Of a stretch of 64,000 bases of DNA, positions 1 to 7,098 are shown in pieces (position 1 is the stretch's first letter; the number at the start of each line of letters is the position of its first letter). The translations under genes and the position numbers were made by a program. The DNA is from Blautia_A aquisgranensis (lineage in GTDB: Bacteria > Bacillota > Clostridia > Lachnospirales > Lachnospiraceae): NCBI RefSeq assembly GCF_040096615.1, contig NZ_JBBMEJ010000009.1, positions 92,001-156,000 of the forward strand, given 5' to 3'. The notes under the pieces are model-generated. The model saw nothing but the letters and a program-made list of their open reading frames with translations, did not search any database and was not told the DNA's origin.

Positions 1-168
1 TGCTGCATAGTAATTACCCTGAACCAGATTTACAAAATTGATAAACAGTGACAGGCCGCCTGTAAAAATATTCATAACAGCTGCCGATTTTCCATCTACA
101 TTATATAAGGTACACATTCCGTTGTTGATCAGTACGATTCCCACAAATAAAAGGCATACTCCCAGCAT
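1..168 (-). CDS. ureI: UreI/AmiS-type urea channel, N-terminal 56 residues (cut by window edge)
   Basis: Reading the minus strand from the ATG at 168 gives 56 codons, still open at base 1. The protein starts MLGVCLLFVGIVLINNG and continues through NVDGKSAAVMNIFTGG and GNYY. This closely resembles the first two membrane segments of the acid-gated urea channel UreI of Helicobacter and the AmiS amide-transporter family, including the conserved K-S/T-A-V-M-N stretch. A GGAGG lies 7 bases before the start. It sits 124 bases downstream of ureC in the same direction, so it probably serves the urease by letting urea enter. Only the N-terminus is visible; about 120-140 more residues should lie left of the window. 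The accessory genes ureE, F, G and D are not in the window. Confidence 0.85.
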   Translation of the reverse strand, partial: MLGVCLLFVGIVLINNGMCTLYNVDGKSAAVMNIFTGGLSLFINFVNLVQGNYYAA

Positions 169-206
169 CTGTCTTCCTCCTCGTTTTTCAGTTTTATCTT
201 TTACAA

Positions 207-242
207 CAGTCCGGAATAACGGACACACCGTTTACCGGACTG
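207..242 (-). terminator. stem-loop between ureC and ureI
   Basis: An 8-bp perfect stem (CAGTCCGG/CCGGACTG) encloses a second AACGG/CCGTT stem. It lies between the ureC stop and the ureI start. The sequence after it on the minus strand is A/T rich (TTGTAAAAG) but lacks a clean T run. It may be a weak terminator or a processing site that lowers ureI expression relative to ureABC. Confidence 0.4.
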
Positions 243-292
243 CTGATCTTCATTTTTTTCAGTTATTACAATTTTCGCTGCCAGTATAATTA

Positions 293-2014
293 TCAGAACA
301 GATTGTACAGCTGAGTAAGCGGCAATTTTTCCGCAGGTTTTGATGTGACAGTTTCACCGTCTACTGTTACCTCATATGTTTCCGGATCAACGGTGATCTT
401 CGGTGTACGGTTGTTAAATACCATATCCTTCTTTGCGATATTTCTGCAGCCCTTTACCGGAACTACTGTTTTTTCCAAACCATAAGCCTCTTTGATTCCT
501 GCTTCATATGCAGCCTGAGAAACGAAGGTAAGGCATGCCTCGTTCTTTGCTTTTCCATGAGCTGCAAACATCGGCTGGTACATAACAGGCTGTGTGGTCG
601 GAATGGACGCGTTGGCATCTCCCATCTTGGAGGCGATGATCATTCCGCCTTTGATGATGATATCCGGTTTTACGCCGAAAAATGCAGGATTCCACAGAAC
701 AAGATCTGCAAGCTTTCCTTCTTCCACAGAGCCTACATAGCTGGAGATTCCGTGTGTGATGGCCGGATTGATGGTGTATTTGGCAATGTAACGTTTTACA
801 CGGAAATTATCATTTCCTTTGCCTTCATCTTCCAGAAGGGCACCACGCTCATCCTTCATTTTGCTGGCTGTCTGCCAGGTACGTGTGATGACCTCGCCTA
901 CACGACCCATGGCCTGAGAGTCAGAGCTCATCATACTGAAGATTCCCATGTCATGAAGAACATCCTCTGCCGCGATGGTCTCCGGGCGAATACGGGAGTC
1001 TGCAAAAGCCACATCCTCCGGGATCTTTTTGTCAAGGTGATGGCATACCATGAGCATGTCCAGATGCTCATCCAGTGTATTTACGGTGTATGGCATGGTC
1101 GGGTTTGTGGAGGACGGCAGAACATTTCCTGCTGCTGCCGCACGGATGATATCCGGTGCATGTCCGCCGCCGGCTCCCTCTGTGTGATAAGTATGGATTG
1201 TTCTTCCACCGATGGCTGCAAGGGTATCCTCTACACAGCCGCCTTCATTGAGAGTATCTGTGTGGATAGCAACCTGCACATCGTACTCATCGGCAACATT
1301 CAGGCAGTGATTGATAACTGCAGGTGTTGCACCCCAGTCCTCATGGATCTTCAGTCCCATAGCTCCTGCTTTTACCTGCTCGATCAGCGGAGCTTCATCG
1401 GAGCAGTTTCCTTTTCCAAGGAAACCAAGGTTCATGGGATATTCCTCTGCTGCTTTCAGCATCATCTTAAGGTTCCATGGTCCCGGAGTACAGGTTGTGG
1501 CATTTGTTCCGTCTGCAGGCCCTGTTCCTCCTCCGATCATAGTTGTCACACCGCTGTACAGTGCACAGTCGATCTGCTGCGGGCTGATGAAATGGATATG
1601 GGTATCGATTCCGCCGGCTGTAAGGATCAGACCTTCTCCGGCAAGTGCTTCTGTGGAAGCTCCTACGGTCATTCCCGGAGTTACCCCATCCATGATATCC
1701 GGATTTCCTGCTTTTCCGATGCCTGCGATCTTTCCGTCCTTGATTCCGATATCTGCTTTTATGATACCTGTGGTATCCACGATCAGGGCGTTTGTGATCA
1801 CAAGATCCAGATCTCCGTCACGGCTGCAGGTTTTTACAGACTGGCCCATTCCGTCTCGGATAGTTTTGCCGCCGCCGAATTTCACCTCATCGCCATATGT
1901 GGTGTAATCTTTTTCTACTTCTACTACCAGGCTGGTATCTGCAAGTCTTACCTTGTCACCAACTGTAGGGCCGTACATCATTGCATATTTTTCACCGGAA
2001 ATTTTTACGCTCAT
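293..2014 (-). CDS. ureC: urease catalytic subunit alpha
   Basis: UreC, 573 residues, the usual length for a separate alpha subunit. It hydrolyses urea to ammonia and carbamate at a cytoplasmic di-nickel centre. All expected site elements are visible: HIHFISPQQ (two nickel histidines, near residue 137), MGLKIHEDWGATP with the lysine that becomes carbamylated, HTDTLNEGG, YHTEGAGGGHAPD, the flap motif CHHLDKK, and the aspartate in SSDSQAMGRVGE. It follows ureB by 12 bases and has GGAGGG ahead of its start, so ureABC is one transcript. Activity needs nickel and UreD/E/F/G, whose genes are not in view but may follow ureI beyond the left edge. The nickel/peptide-class importer 5 kb away could supply metal; that link is inference. 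Confidence 0.98.
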   Translation of the reverse strand: MSVKISGEKYAMMYGPTVGDKVRLADTSLVVEVEKDYTTYGDEVKFGGGKTIRDGMGQSVKTCSRDGDLDLVITNALIVDTTGIIKADIGIKDGKIAGIGKAGNPDIMDGVTPGMTVGASTEALAGEGLILTAGGIDTHIHFISPQQIDCALYSGVTTMIGGGTGPADGTNATTCTPGPWNLKMMLKAAEEYPMNLGFLGKGNCSDEAPLIEQVKAGAMGLKIHEDWGATPAVINHCLNVADEYDVQVAIHTDTLNEGGCVEDTLAAIGGRTIHTYHTEGAGGGHAPDIIRAAAAGNVLPSSTNPTMPYTVNTLDEHLDMLMVCHHLDKKIPEDVAFADSRIRPETIAAEDVLHDMGIFSMMSSDSQAMGRVGEVITRTWQTASKMKDERGALLEDEGKGNDNFRVKRYIAKYTINPAITHGISSYVGSVEEGKLADLVLWNPAFFGVKPDIIIKGGMIIASKMGDANASIPTTQPVMYQPMFAAHGKAKNEACLTFVSQAAYEAGIKEAYGLEKTVVPVKGCRNIAKKDMVFNNRTPKITVDPETYEVTVDGETVTSKPAEKLPLTQLYNLF

Positions 2015-2026
2015 TTGTGTCCCTCC

Positions 2027-2386
2027 TTATAAGAATCCCTTTAATGCTGCCTTTTCCATGGAGGCCTTCTTTGTGTCCTCTGCTGCTCTTGCTCTTGTCA
2101 GGTCGTTCAGACCAAATACGCGTTTTCTGCCGCCCATCTCCGTGAGCTGTACTTCTTTTTCCTCGCCCGGCTCAAAACGCACAGATGTACCGGACGGAAT
2201 ATCCAGATGATATCCATACGCAGCCTCGCGGTCAAATGAAAGGCATTTGTTTACTTCAAAAAAATGAAAATGAGAGCCTACCTGTACAGGACGGTCACCT
2301 TTGTTGGCAACCAGAACTTTTGTGGTCTTTTTCCCTTCATTAAGTACGATCTCTCTGTCTGCGGGAATGATTTCACCAATCTTCAT
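2027..2386 (-). CDS. ureB: urease subunit beta
   Basis: UreB, 119 residues. It is a structural subunit that packs with UreA and UreC to form the (alpha-beta-gamma)3 urease. Typical family segments are visible: KIGEIIPADREIVLNEG at the start, QVGSHFHFFEVN, AYGYHLDIPSGTSVRFEPG, and RKRVFGLNDL towards the end. Separate ureA and ureB genes are the usual bacterial arrangement, unlike the fused subunit of Helicobacter. It lies 12 bases after ureA and 12 bases before ureC, each with its own purine-rich ribosome binding site, as expected for equimolar production from one message. It has no catalytic residues of its own. Confidence 0.97.
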   Translation of the reverse strand: MKIGEIIPADREIVLNEGKKTTKVLVANKGDRPVQVGSHFHFFEVNKCLSFDREAAYGYHLDIPSGTSVRFEPGEEKEVQLTEMGGRKRVFGLNDLTRARAAEDTKKASMEKAALKGFL

Positions 2387-2398
2387 GTCAATTCCTCC

Positions 2399-2701
2399 TT
2401 ACTGAATCGGATTGTGTACAGTCACAAGCTTTGTTCCATCAGGAAAAGTTGCCTCTACCTGCACTTCGCCAAGCATATCAGCCACGCCATCCATCACATC
2501 ATCCTTTGTGAGGATCTTTGTTCCAAGCTGCATCAGCTCCACAACGGTCTTCCCGTCACGTGCAAGCTCCAGAAGCTCGGAGCTTATGTACGCCAGTGCT
2601 TCCACATAGTTCAGTTTCAGTCCGCGTTCCTTCCTCTCCTTAGCCAGATTTCCGGCCATATGGAGCATGAGTTTTTCCTGTTCTTTCGGGGTAAGTCTCA
2701 T
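2399..2701 (-). CDS. ureA: urease subunit gamma
   Basis: UreA, 100 residues, full length for the gamma subunit. The opening MRLTPKEQEKLMLHMAGNLAKERK and the segment LNYVEALAYISSELLELARDG are family hallmarks, as is the C-terminal TFPDGTKLVTVHNPIQ. It is the first gene of the urease operon. Two purine-rich stretches (AGGAGG and GGAGG) precede the ATG. The promoter lies about 110-130 bases upstream, with a terminator-like hairpin between promoter and gene. The subunit is structural, completing the trimeric complex around UreC. Confidence 0.97.
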   Translation of the reverse strand: MRLTPKEQEKLMLHMAGNLAKERKERGLKLNYVEALAYISSELLELARDGKTVVELMQLGTKILTKDDVMDGVADMLGEVQVEATFPDGTKLVTVHNPIQ

Positions 2702-2751
2702 TGTTTCTTCCTCCTTTTCCTCCTGTTAGTCTTTACTAATTTTGTCCAAAT

Positions 2752-2796
2752 AAAAAAACGCAGGCAAAGGAATTTATAGACTCCTTTGTCTGCGTT
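2752..2796 (-). terminator. intrinsic terminator hairpin in the urease operon leader (candidate attenuator)
   Basis: On the minus strand two 7-bp stems (AACGCAG/CTGCGTT and CAAAGGA/TCCTTTG, separated by one mismatch) enclose a 10-base loop and are followed by seven Ts (bases 2752-2758). This is a strong intrinsic terminator by form. It lies about 3-10 bases after the predicted transcription start of the urease promoter and about 50 bases before ureA, so most transcripts should stop unless something disrupts the hairpin. It is not the terminator of the upstream gene, which has its own hairpin at 2868-2906 on the far side of the promoter. Confidence 0.75.
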
Positions 2797-2805
2797 AATG
2801 AGTGG

Positions 2806-2834
2806 ATTATATATGATTTTTTTTCGAAAGTCAA
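2806..2834 (-). promoter_or_regulatory. sigma-A promoter of the urease operon
   Basis: The minus strand has TTGACT (2829-2834), a 17-base spacer and TATAAT (2806-2811), nearly a consensus promoter. Transcription should start near base 2799, just ahead of the leader hairpin. Confidence 0.8.
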
Positions 2835-2867
2835 GATATGGTCTGTTGATTTGTGATTCCAAACCTC

Positions 2868-2906
2868 AAATCCCCACGACACTCCAAAGAAATGTCGTGG
2901 GGATTT
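2868..2906 (-). terminator. terminator after the XRE regulator gene
   Basis: A perfect 14-bp inverted repeat (AAATCCCCACGACA/TGTCGTGGGGATTT) with an 11-base loop starts 4 bases after the XRE stop codon. It is followed on the minus strand by GAGGTTT. The AAA/TTT ends suggest it can also work in the plus direction. Confidence 0.65.
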
Positions 2907-2910
2907 CTCT

Positions 2911-3234
2911 TCACCTCTTCTGCTTCATCAGCTCCCGCAGAGCAGCCAGGAACACGTCCAGCTCCTCGTCGGTGCATTTGCTCATCATAAGATTTATTTC
3001 ATTCACCCGTTTCGCATGGTCAGTGGACTGCGTCTCCATGAGCATGGCATCCATGGAAAAATTCAGCACATCAGCCAGAGAAAAAAGTACATCTACAGAT
3101 GGCTTCCTGTGTTCACTTTCAATGTGCTTCATATGTGTAGGGCTGATGTTGATCGCTTCTGCAAGCTGTTCCTGAGTCATCTTATTGTCCATCCGCGCCT
3201 GCCGGATCGTATCGCCCAATAATCTATCCTTCAT
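2911..3234 (-). CDS. XRE-family DNA-binding regulator
   Basis: A 107-residue protein with an N-terminal helix-turn-helix of the Xre/Cro type: LGDTIRQARMDNKMTQEQLAEAINIS followed by THMKHIESEHRKPSVDVLFSLADVLN (split here). The remainder ends in a helical tail (DEELDVFLAALRELMKQ). I chose the ATG at 3234 because AAGGAG lies 10 bases upstream; a longer frame reaching 3324 has no such site. It follows the metallo-beta-lactamase-fold gene by 95 bases. This size and layout are common among Clostridia regulators without an assigned ligand. Its position just upstream of the urease operon does not prove it controls urease. Confidence 0.85.
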   Translation of the reverse strand: MKDRLLGDTIRQARMDNKMTQEQLAEAINISPTHMKHIESEHRKPSVDVLFSLADVLNFSMDAMLMETQSTDHAKRVNEINLMMSKCTDEELDVFLAALRELMKQKR

Positions 3235-3329
3235 TCGTATTCCACTCCTTTTTTCAAAAGGATACGTGGATAATCGAACGTTGGAAATCATCTTTAAGAG
3301 ATTTATTTTTCTCTCAAAGAGCACTTTTG

Positions 3330-4589
3330 TCAGATGTCCTTATAATAGGACGGTGAGATCACATCATATTCTCTGCAGGAGCAGCCGTTTTCATAGCTGT
3401 CACAGCAGTCACAGTTGGAGCAGTACATATGTGCATCGCTGATATAAAACAGTCCGCCGTACTGCATGGATGTCCGCTGATTTTTCGATTTTTTCTTGCT
3501 GTTGTCGTAATAGGCACCATTCGGGATCATCATGTTTTCCGGGGAAAATCTGCTGAAATCAAAGAAATGTGATTCCGTTCCGTGGTGAGGTACCTTGATG
3601 CACCAGTAATGCTCATGAAGCGGAATCTTTCCATCATAATCTTCCACGATCAGCTTCATGTACTGAGGCTGCACATCTCCGGTAAACAGAAGGTTCAGCT
3701 CTCCGTCTCTTGTATTCTGGAATGCAAGACTGATCTTGTGGCGGAACTGGCGTAAAAGATGACCCTGTTTTTCCGCACATTCCAGCAATGCCTGAAATTC
3801 CGCTGTCGCCTGAAGCTCGCGGAATTTCTTTTCCAGTTTTTCTGGTTTCAGACGGTTCCGGAGTTCTGCCTGTGCATACTCCTGTGTGCCATTATTTCCC
3901 TGCACACTTCCTGCACTGTCACTATCTGTCTGCTTTCCAGCTGCATCCACAACTTCTTTCTCTGCTCCCAGGTTTACGTCTGCTTCATTTTCATCCTCAG
4001 TCATAGACATAAACAGCTGACGTACTTCCTCTGCGATATTCACAAGCTCGGTCATGGCTTTTTCATTGTTTTCAATAAGAGAGTTAAACACATCCTCTGT
4101 TTCACTGCTCACAGTTCTCACATCCGGCCAGAGTGCTGTATATTTCCCTTCAAACTCTGATCCTCTTGACAGAAGATCGATCTTCACTTTTCTAGCGCAA
4201 AGTGCCTCTGCCAGGGCAAAAAGGCTGACACGTCTTCCCGGCAGGCTGGCTTTTTTCGTGACATCTGCAAGGAGAAGCAGTGTCAATGTATATTTCATTT
4301 CCGGATCTGAAAATACATCCGGGAGATAAATTTTTTCAAATTCGTAGGCATCTCTCCTGTATCTCATCATATAAAGAAGCCCGGATACGTGATCCGGATG
4401 AAAATGTGTGAGAAGGAGATTTTTTTTGCGGATGGTGGTAAGATCTGAGATGATCACGTCAAAAACTTCCCTTCGCGGTCTTCCCTCGATCTTACTGTTT
4501 GCTGCACCGAAATCCACAAGCAGGCTGCTTTTTCTGTCGCGGATGCAGAAACAGTCTCCGAATCCTACATTGTACATTCGTATTCTCAT
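3330..4589 (-). CDS. metallo-beta-lactamase-fold hydrolase, ComEC-C-terminal-domain type
   Basis: A 419-residue protein. The N-terminal MBL fold begins MRIRMYNVGFGDCFCI and carries the metal motif HFHPDH at residues 62-67. A later KVPHHGTESHFF segment supplies the histidine typical of the ComEC/Rec2-like branch, which lacks membrane segments here. Residues about 190-260 are acidic and low in complexity (EDENEADVNLGAEKEV and following), probably a flexible insert. The C-terminus is rich in cysteine: seven within about 20 residues (CSNCDCCDSYENGCSC), which could bind metal. I see no signal peptide. The substrate is unknown; relatives cleave phosphoester or ester bonds. The start has GGGAAAG ahead of it. 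Confidence 0.75.
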   Translation of the reverse strand: MRIRMYNVGFGDCFCIRDRKSSLLVDFGAANSKIEGRPRREVFDVIISDLTTIRKKNLLLTHFHPDHVSGLLYMMRYRRDAYEFEKIYLPDVFSDPEMKYTLTLLLLADVTKKASLPGRRVSLFALAEALCARKVKIDLLSRGSEFEGKYTALWPDVRTVSSETEDVFNSLIENNEKAMTELVNIAEEVRQLFMSMTEDENEADVNLGAEKEVVDAAGKQTDSDSAGSVQGNNGTQEYAQAELRNRLKPEKLEKKFRELQATAEFQALLECAEKQGHLLRQFRHKISLAFQNTRDGELNLLFTGDVQPQYMKLIVEDYDGKIPLHEHYWCIKVPHHGTESHFFDFSRFSPENMMIPNGAYYDNSKKKSKNQRTSMQYGGLFYISDAHMYCSNCDCCDSYENGCSCREYDVISPSYYKDI

Positions 4590-4665
4590 TTACTTTCCCT
4601 CTGGTTTTCTGTTTATCTGCTGCATTCCCGGCAGCAGTTTTTCTCTCAGGTTATCTCATTAGTTC

Positions 4666-5160
4666 TTAAAACCAGATCTGCATATCATACCAGGTGGCTC
4701 CGCCATGGCAGGAATCTGCAACTCCCAGTTTCTTCATTCCGTGGCTTTCATAAAACGGGATCATATGCTCCTTGCAGGTAAGGATAAGAGCTTTTTTTCC
4801 ACGTTCTTTCGCAAGATCCTTGAAGTATTCCACAAGCTCTCCGGCAATTCCCTGATGACGGTATTCCGGGATCACGTTCAGTCCGAATACAGTCTGGATC
4901 TCTCCGTCTTTCTTATGAAGTGTGATGTTGTGATAAAATTCATCCGGAAGTACCGGTTTATCTGTGGTTCCTCCGTTGATAAATCCTACGATCTTATCAT
5001 CTTTCACTGCTACTACGAAATTCTCCGGGAATGCTCCCATACGGTTCACTACATCCTCATGGCTTGCTGCTTCCGCCGGCGGGAAACAGATTGCCTCGAT
5101 CTCGGCCATCCTGTCTGCTTCTTCTGGATGCGCCAGTCTGATCTGTAAATTCTCTGCCAT
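4666..5160 (-). CDS. GNAT-family N-acetyltransferase (arylalkylamine type)
   Basis: A 164-residue acetyltransferase of the GNAT fold. It opens with LQIRLAHPEEADRMAEIEAICFPPAEAAS. The acetyl-CoA binding region is NVIPEYRHQGIAGELVEYFKD (residues about 115-135), with the R/Q-x-x-G-x-G/A pattern kept as RHQGIA. The PPAEA start and the C-terminal EWYD-like end resemble the serotonin/arylalkylamine acetyltransferase-like branch of Firmicutes; the true acceptor is unknown. It is transcribed alone from the promoter at 5212-5240, and AGGAGG precedes the ATG. Confidence 0.8.
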   Translation of the reverse strand: MAENLQIRLAHPEEADRMAEIEAICFPPAEAASHEDVVNRMGAFPENFVVAVKDDKIVGFINGGTTDKPVLPDEFYHNITLHKKDGEIQTVFGLNVIPEYRHQGIAGELVEYFKDLAKERGKKALILTCKEHMIPFYESHGMKKLGVADSCHGGATWYDMQIWF

Positions 5161-5211
5161 GTATATTTCCTCCTGAAACTAATACAATCTTTTAAAATCA
5201 ATATTTCTTTA

Positions 5212-5240
5212 ATTATATCGGCTGAATGAAAATGCGTCAA
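5212..5240 (-). promoter_or_regulatory. sigma-A promoter of the GNAT gene
   Basis: Minus strand: TTGACG (5235-5240), a 17-base spacer and TATAAT (5212-5217). The 334-base gap between this gene and the importer block otherwise holds only the terminator at 5354-5388. Confidence 0.75.
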
Positions 5241-5353
5241 CGTTCAACCTCAGGCTTTTTTTATAATCCAGTTTATCGTAAACTGTAATATGCTGACGAT
5301 GTTGTCCATCCGGAACCCGGCAGCGAGAGAAGGTGAGATAAATAGCCAGATAT

Positions 5354-5388
5354 CGAAAAGCCCCCAGTATTCGCGCTACTGAGGGCTT
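5354..5388 (-). terminator. terminator at the end of the importer block
   Basis: The stem AAGCCC-CAGTA/TACTG-GGGCTT (one mismatch) has a 7-base loop and is followed on the minus strand by TTTTCG. It lies about 105 bases after the last ATPase gene. Confidence 0.65.
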
Positions 5389-5494
5389 CATTCTTTCGTC
5401 TTGCCAGACTTATTCTTTCTTTTGCCTGTTGGCATTATAGCATGTGCTTTGAGGCAGAGCAATATACTTCTCACTGAAAATTAATTTTAACGTC

Positions 5495-6253
5495 TCACAA
5501 CACCGACTCGATCAACCTCTCCGTATACTCCGTCTTCGGTCTCTCAATGATTTCCTCCGGTGTTCCTTCTTCCTCTACATGTCCGTCGTGCATCACGATC
5601 ACCCGGTCGCAGAACATTTGAACAAGAGCCAGGTCGTGGCAGATAAAAATAAACGCCAGATTCTTTTCTTTTTTCAGCTTCATGAGAAGCTCCATAATCT
5701 GTTTCTGTACAGTCACATCAAGAGCACTGGTGGCTTCATCACAGATCAGAATTTTCGGCTCCACAGCCAAAGCTCTCGCAATGGCTGCTCTCTGACATTC
5801 CCCGCCGCTGACCTGATGAGGATACCGGTCTGCATAATCTGCACTCAGTCCATATTTAATAAGAAGATTTTCCACACGTTTCCTGGTTTCTTTCTTACTT
5901 ATCCCCATATTCCGGAGACTTTCCCCGATTCCATCCCCAAGTGTACATCTTGGATCAAAGGATTCTCCCGGAGTCTGGAATACCATCTGGATTTCTCTAT
6001 ACGTTTCCCGCAGTTCTTTTCCCTTTACCTGTGTAATATTTTTTCCCAGAAGAAAAATCTCTCCACCGGTCAGTTCCGTCAGATGAGTGATCATCTTTGC
6101 AACCGTACTTTTTCCTGATCCGGACTCACCTACGATTCCAAGACATTCTCCCTGTTTCAGAAAAAAGCTCACATCTTCCACAGCTGTAAAGGATTTTTTC
6201 CCTGATATAAAATTCTTTTTTAAATGACGTACTTCCAGTATATATTCTGCCAC
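5495..6253 (-). CDS. nickel/peptide ABC importer ATPase (NikE/OppF type), importer 1
   Basis: A 252-residue ABC ATPase. Walker A is GESGSGKST (about residues 40-48), the signature is VSGGECQRAAIARAL, and Walker B is ILICDEATSALD, followed by the H-loop IFICHDLALV. The family extension at the C-terminus is short, as in NikE. It pairs with the NikD-type ATPase just upstream (21-base gap) to drive importer 1, whose permeases and binding protein lie further upstream. It is the last gene of a five-gene unit (permease B, permease C, binding protein, ATPase D, ATPase F). The substrate is not fixed by sequence; nickel complexes or short peptides fit the family. Confidence 0.9.
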   Translation of the reverse strand: MAEYILEVRHLKKNFISGKKSFTAVEDVSFFLKQGECLGIVGESGSGKSTVAKMITHLTELTGGEIFLLGKNITQVKGKELRETYREIQMVFQTPGESFDPRCTLGDGIGESLRNMGISKKETRKRVENLLIKYGLSADYADRYPHQVSGGECQRAAIARALAVEPKILICDEATSALDVTVQKQIMELLMKLKKEKNLAFIFICHDLALVQMFCDRVIVMHDGHVEEEGTPEEIIERPKTEYTERLIESVL

Positions 6254-6274
6254 TTCTTCTCTCCATTCCTTGTT

Positions 6275-7081
6275 TCAGCCTGTACAAATGCTCTCCAGCT
6301 TGCCTCTGTTCAGACGCGGCACAGAATTCATAAGCTCTTTTGTATAAGGATCCTGCGGATCGTCCAGTATCTGCCTGGTATCTCCGTATTCCATCACTTT
6401 GCCGTTCTTCAGCACCAGAACCTTATCTGCCATTTTTCCAACTACTCCGATGTTATGCGTGACAATAATCATGGCTGTATGATATTCCTGACGCAGAAGC
6501 AGCATTTCCTCAACAACCTGTTTCTGCACGATCACATCAAGAGCACTGGTCGGCTCATCTGCAAGCAGGAGAGATGGATGCTGCAGCATGGAAATACAGA
6601 TTCCCACACGCTGGTTCATACCACCGGACAGTTCAAAAGGATAACTCCTAAGGACACGCCTGCCATCCTTCAGCCCGATCTTTTCCATCATTTCTATTGT
6701 ACGTTCTTCACATTCCCTGCGGCTGATCTTTTCATGTTCCCGCATACTTTCGTAAATCTGATCACCAACTGTACGGATCGGGCAAAGCGCAGCACCGGAA
6801 TCCTGAAAAACCATGGCGATCTCCGGTCCCAGGAGTGTTCGGAGTTCTTTTTCCGACATATCCACTACATTCCTTCCCATGTACCAGATATCACCTTCCG
6901 TAACCATGCCTTCATTTCCCAGAAGTCCCATAACAGCCTTAATAATGGTACTTTTTCCACTTCCGGATTCACCTACCACTCCAAGGATCTCTCCTTTATT
7001 CAGCTCCAGATTTATATCCTGAACAACCGGTTCTCCATTATAACAGATCGTCACATGATCAAGTTTCAGCAATGCTTCCAT
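6275..7081 (-). CDS. nickel/peptide ABC importer ATPase (NikD/OppD type), importer 1
   Basis: A 268-residue ABC ATPase with GESGSGKST (Walker A), LSGGMNQRVGICISML (signature), LLLADEPTSALD (Walker B) and VTHNIGVV (H-loop). It is shorter than typical OppD and lacks the cysteine-rich C-terminal extension that holds an iron-sulfur cluster in some Opp/Dpp ATPases. That brings it closer to NikD. It lies 17 bases after the binding-protein gene and 21 bases before the second ATPase, consistent with translational coupling in one operon. Confidence 0.9.
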   Translation of the reverse strand: MEALLKLDHVTICYNGEPVVQDINLELNKGEILGVVGESGSGKSTIIKAVMGLLGNEGMVTEGDIWYMGRNVVDMSEKELRTLLGPEIAMVFQDSGAALCPIRTVGDQIYESMREHEKISRRECEERTIEMMEKIGLKDGRRVLRSYPFELSGGMNQRVGICISMLQHPSLLLADEPTSALDVIVQKQVVEEMLLLRQEYHTAMIIVTHNIGVVGKMADKVLVLKNGKVMEYGDTRQILDDPQDPYTKELMNSVPRLNRGKLESICTG

Positions 7082-7098
7082 TTAAAATCTCCCAGCCG

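Noticed and set aside
557..2032. Open frame of 491 codons antisense to ureC
   Set aside because: A by-product of ureC codon usage; cysteine- and histidine-rich nonsense without motifs.
5209..5391. 60-codon frame between GNAT and importer genes
   Set aside because: It spans a terminator hairpin and the GNAT promoter and has no ribosome site.
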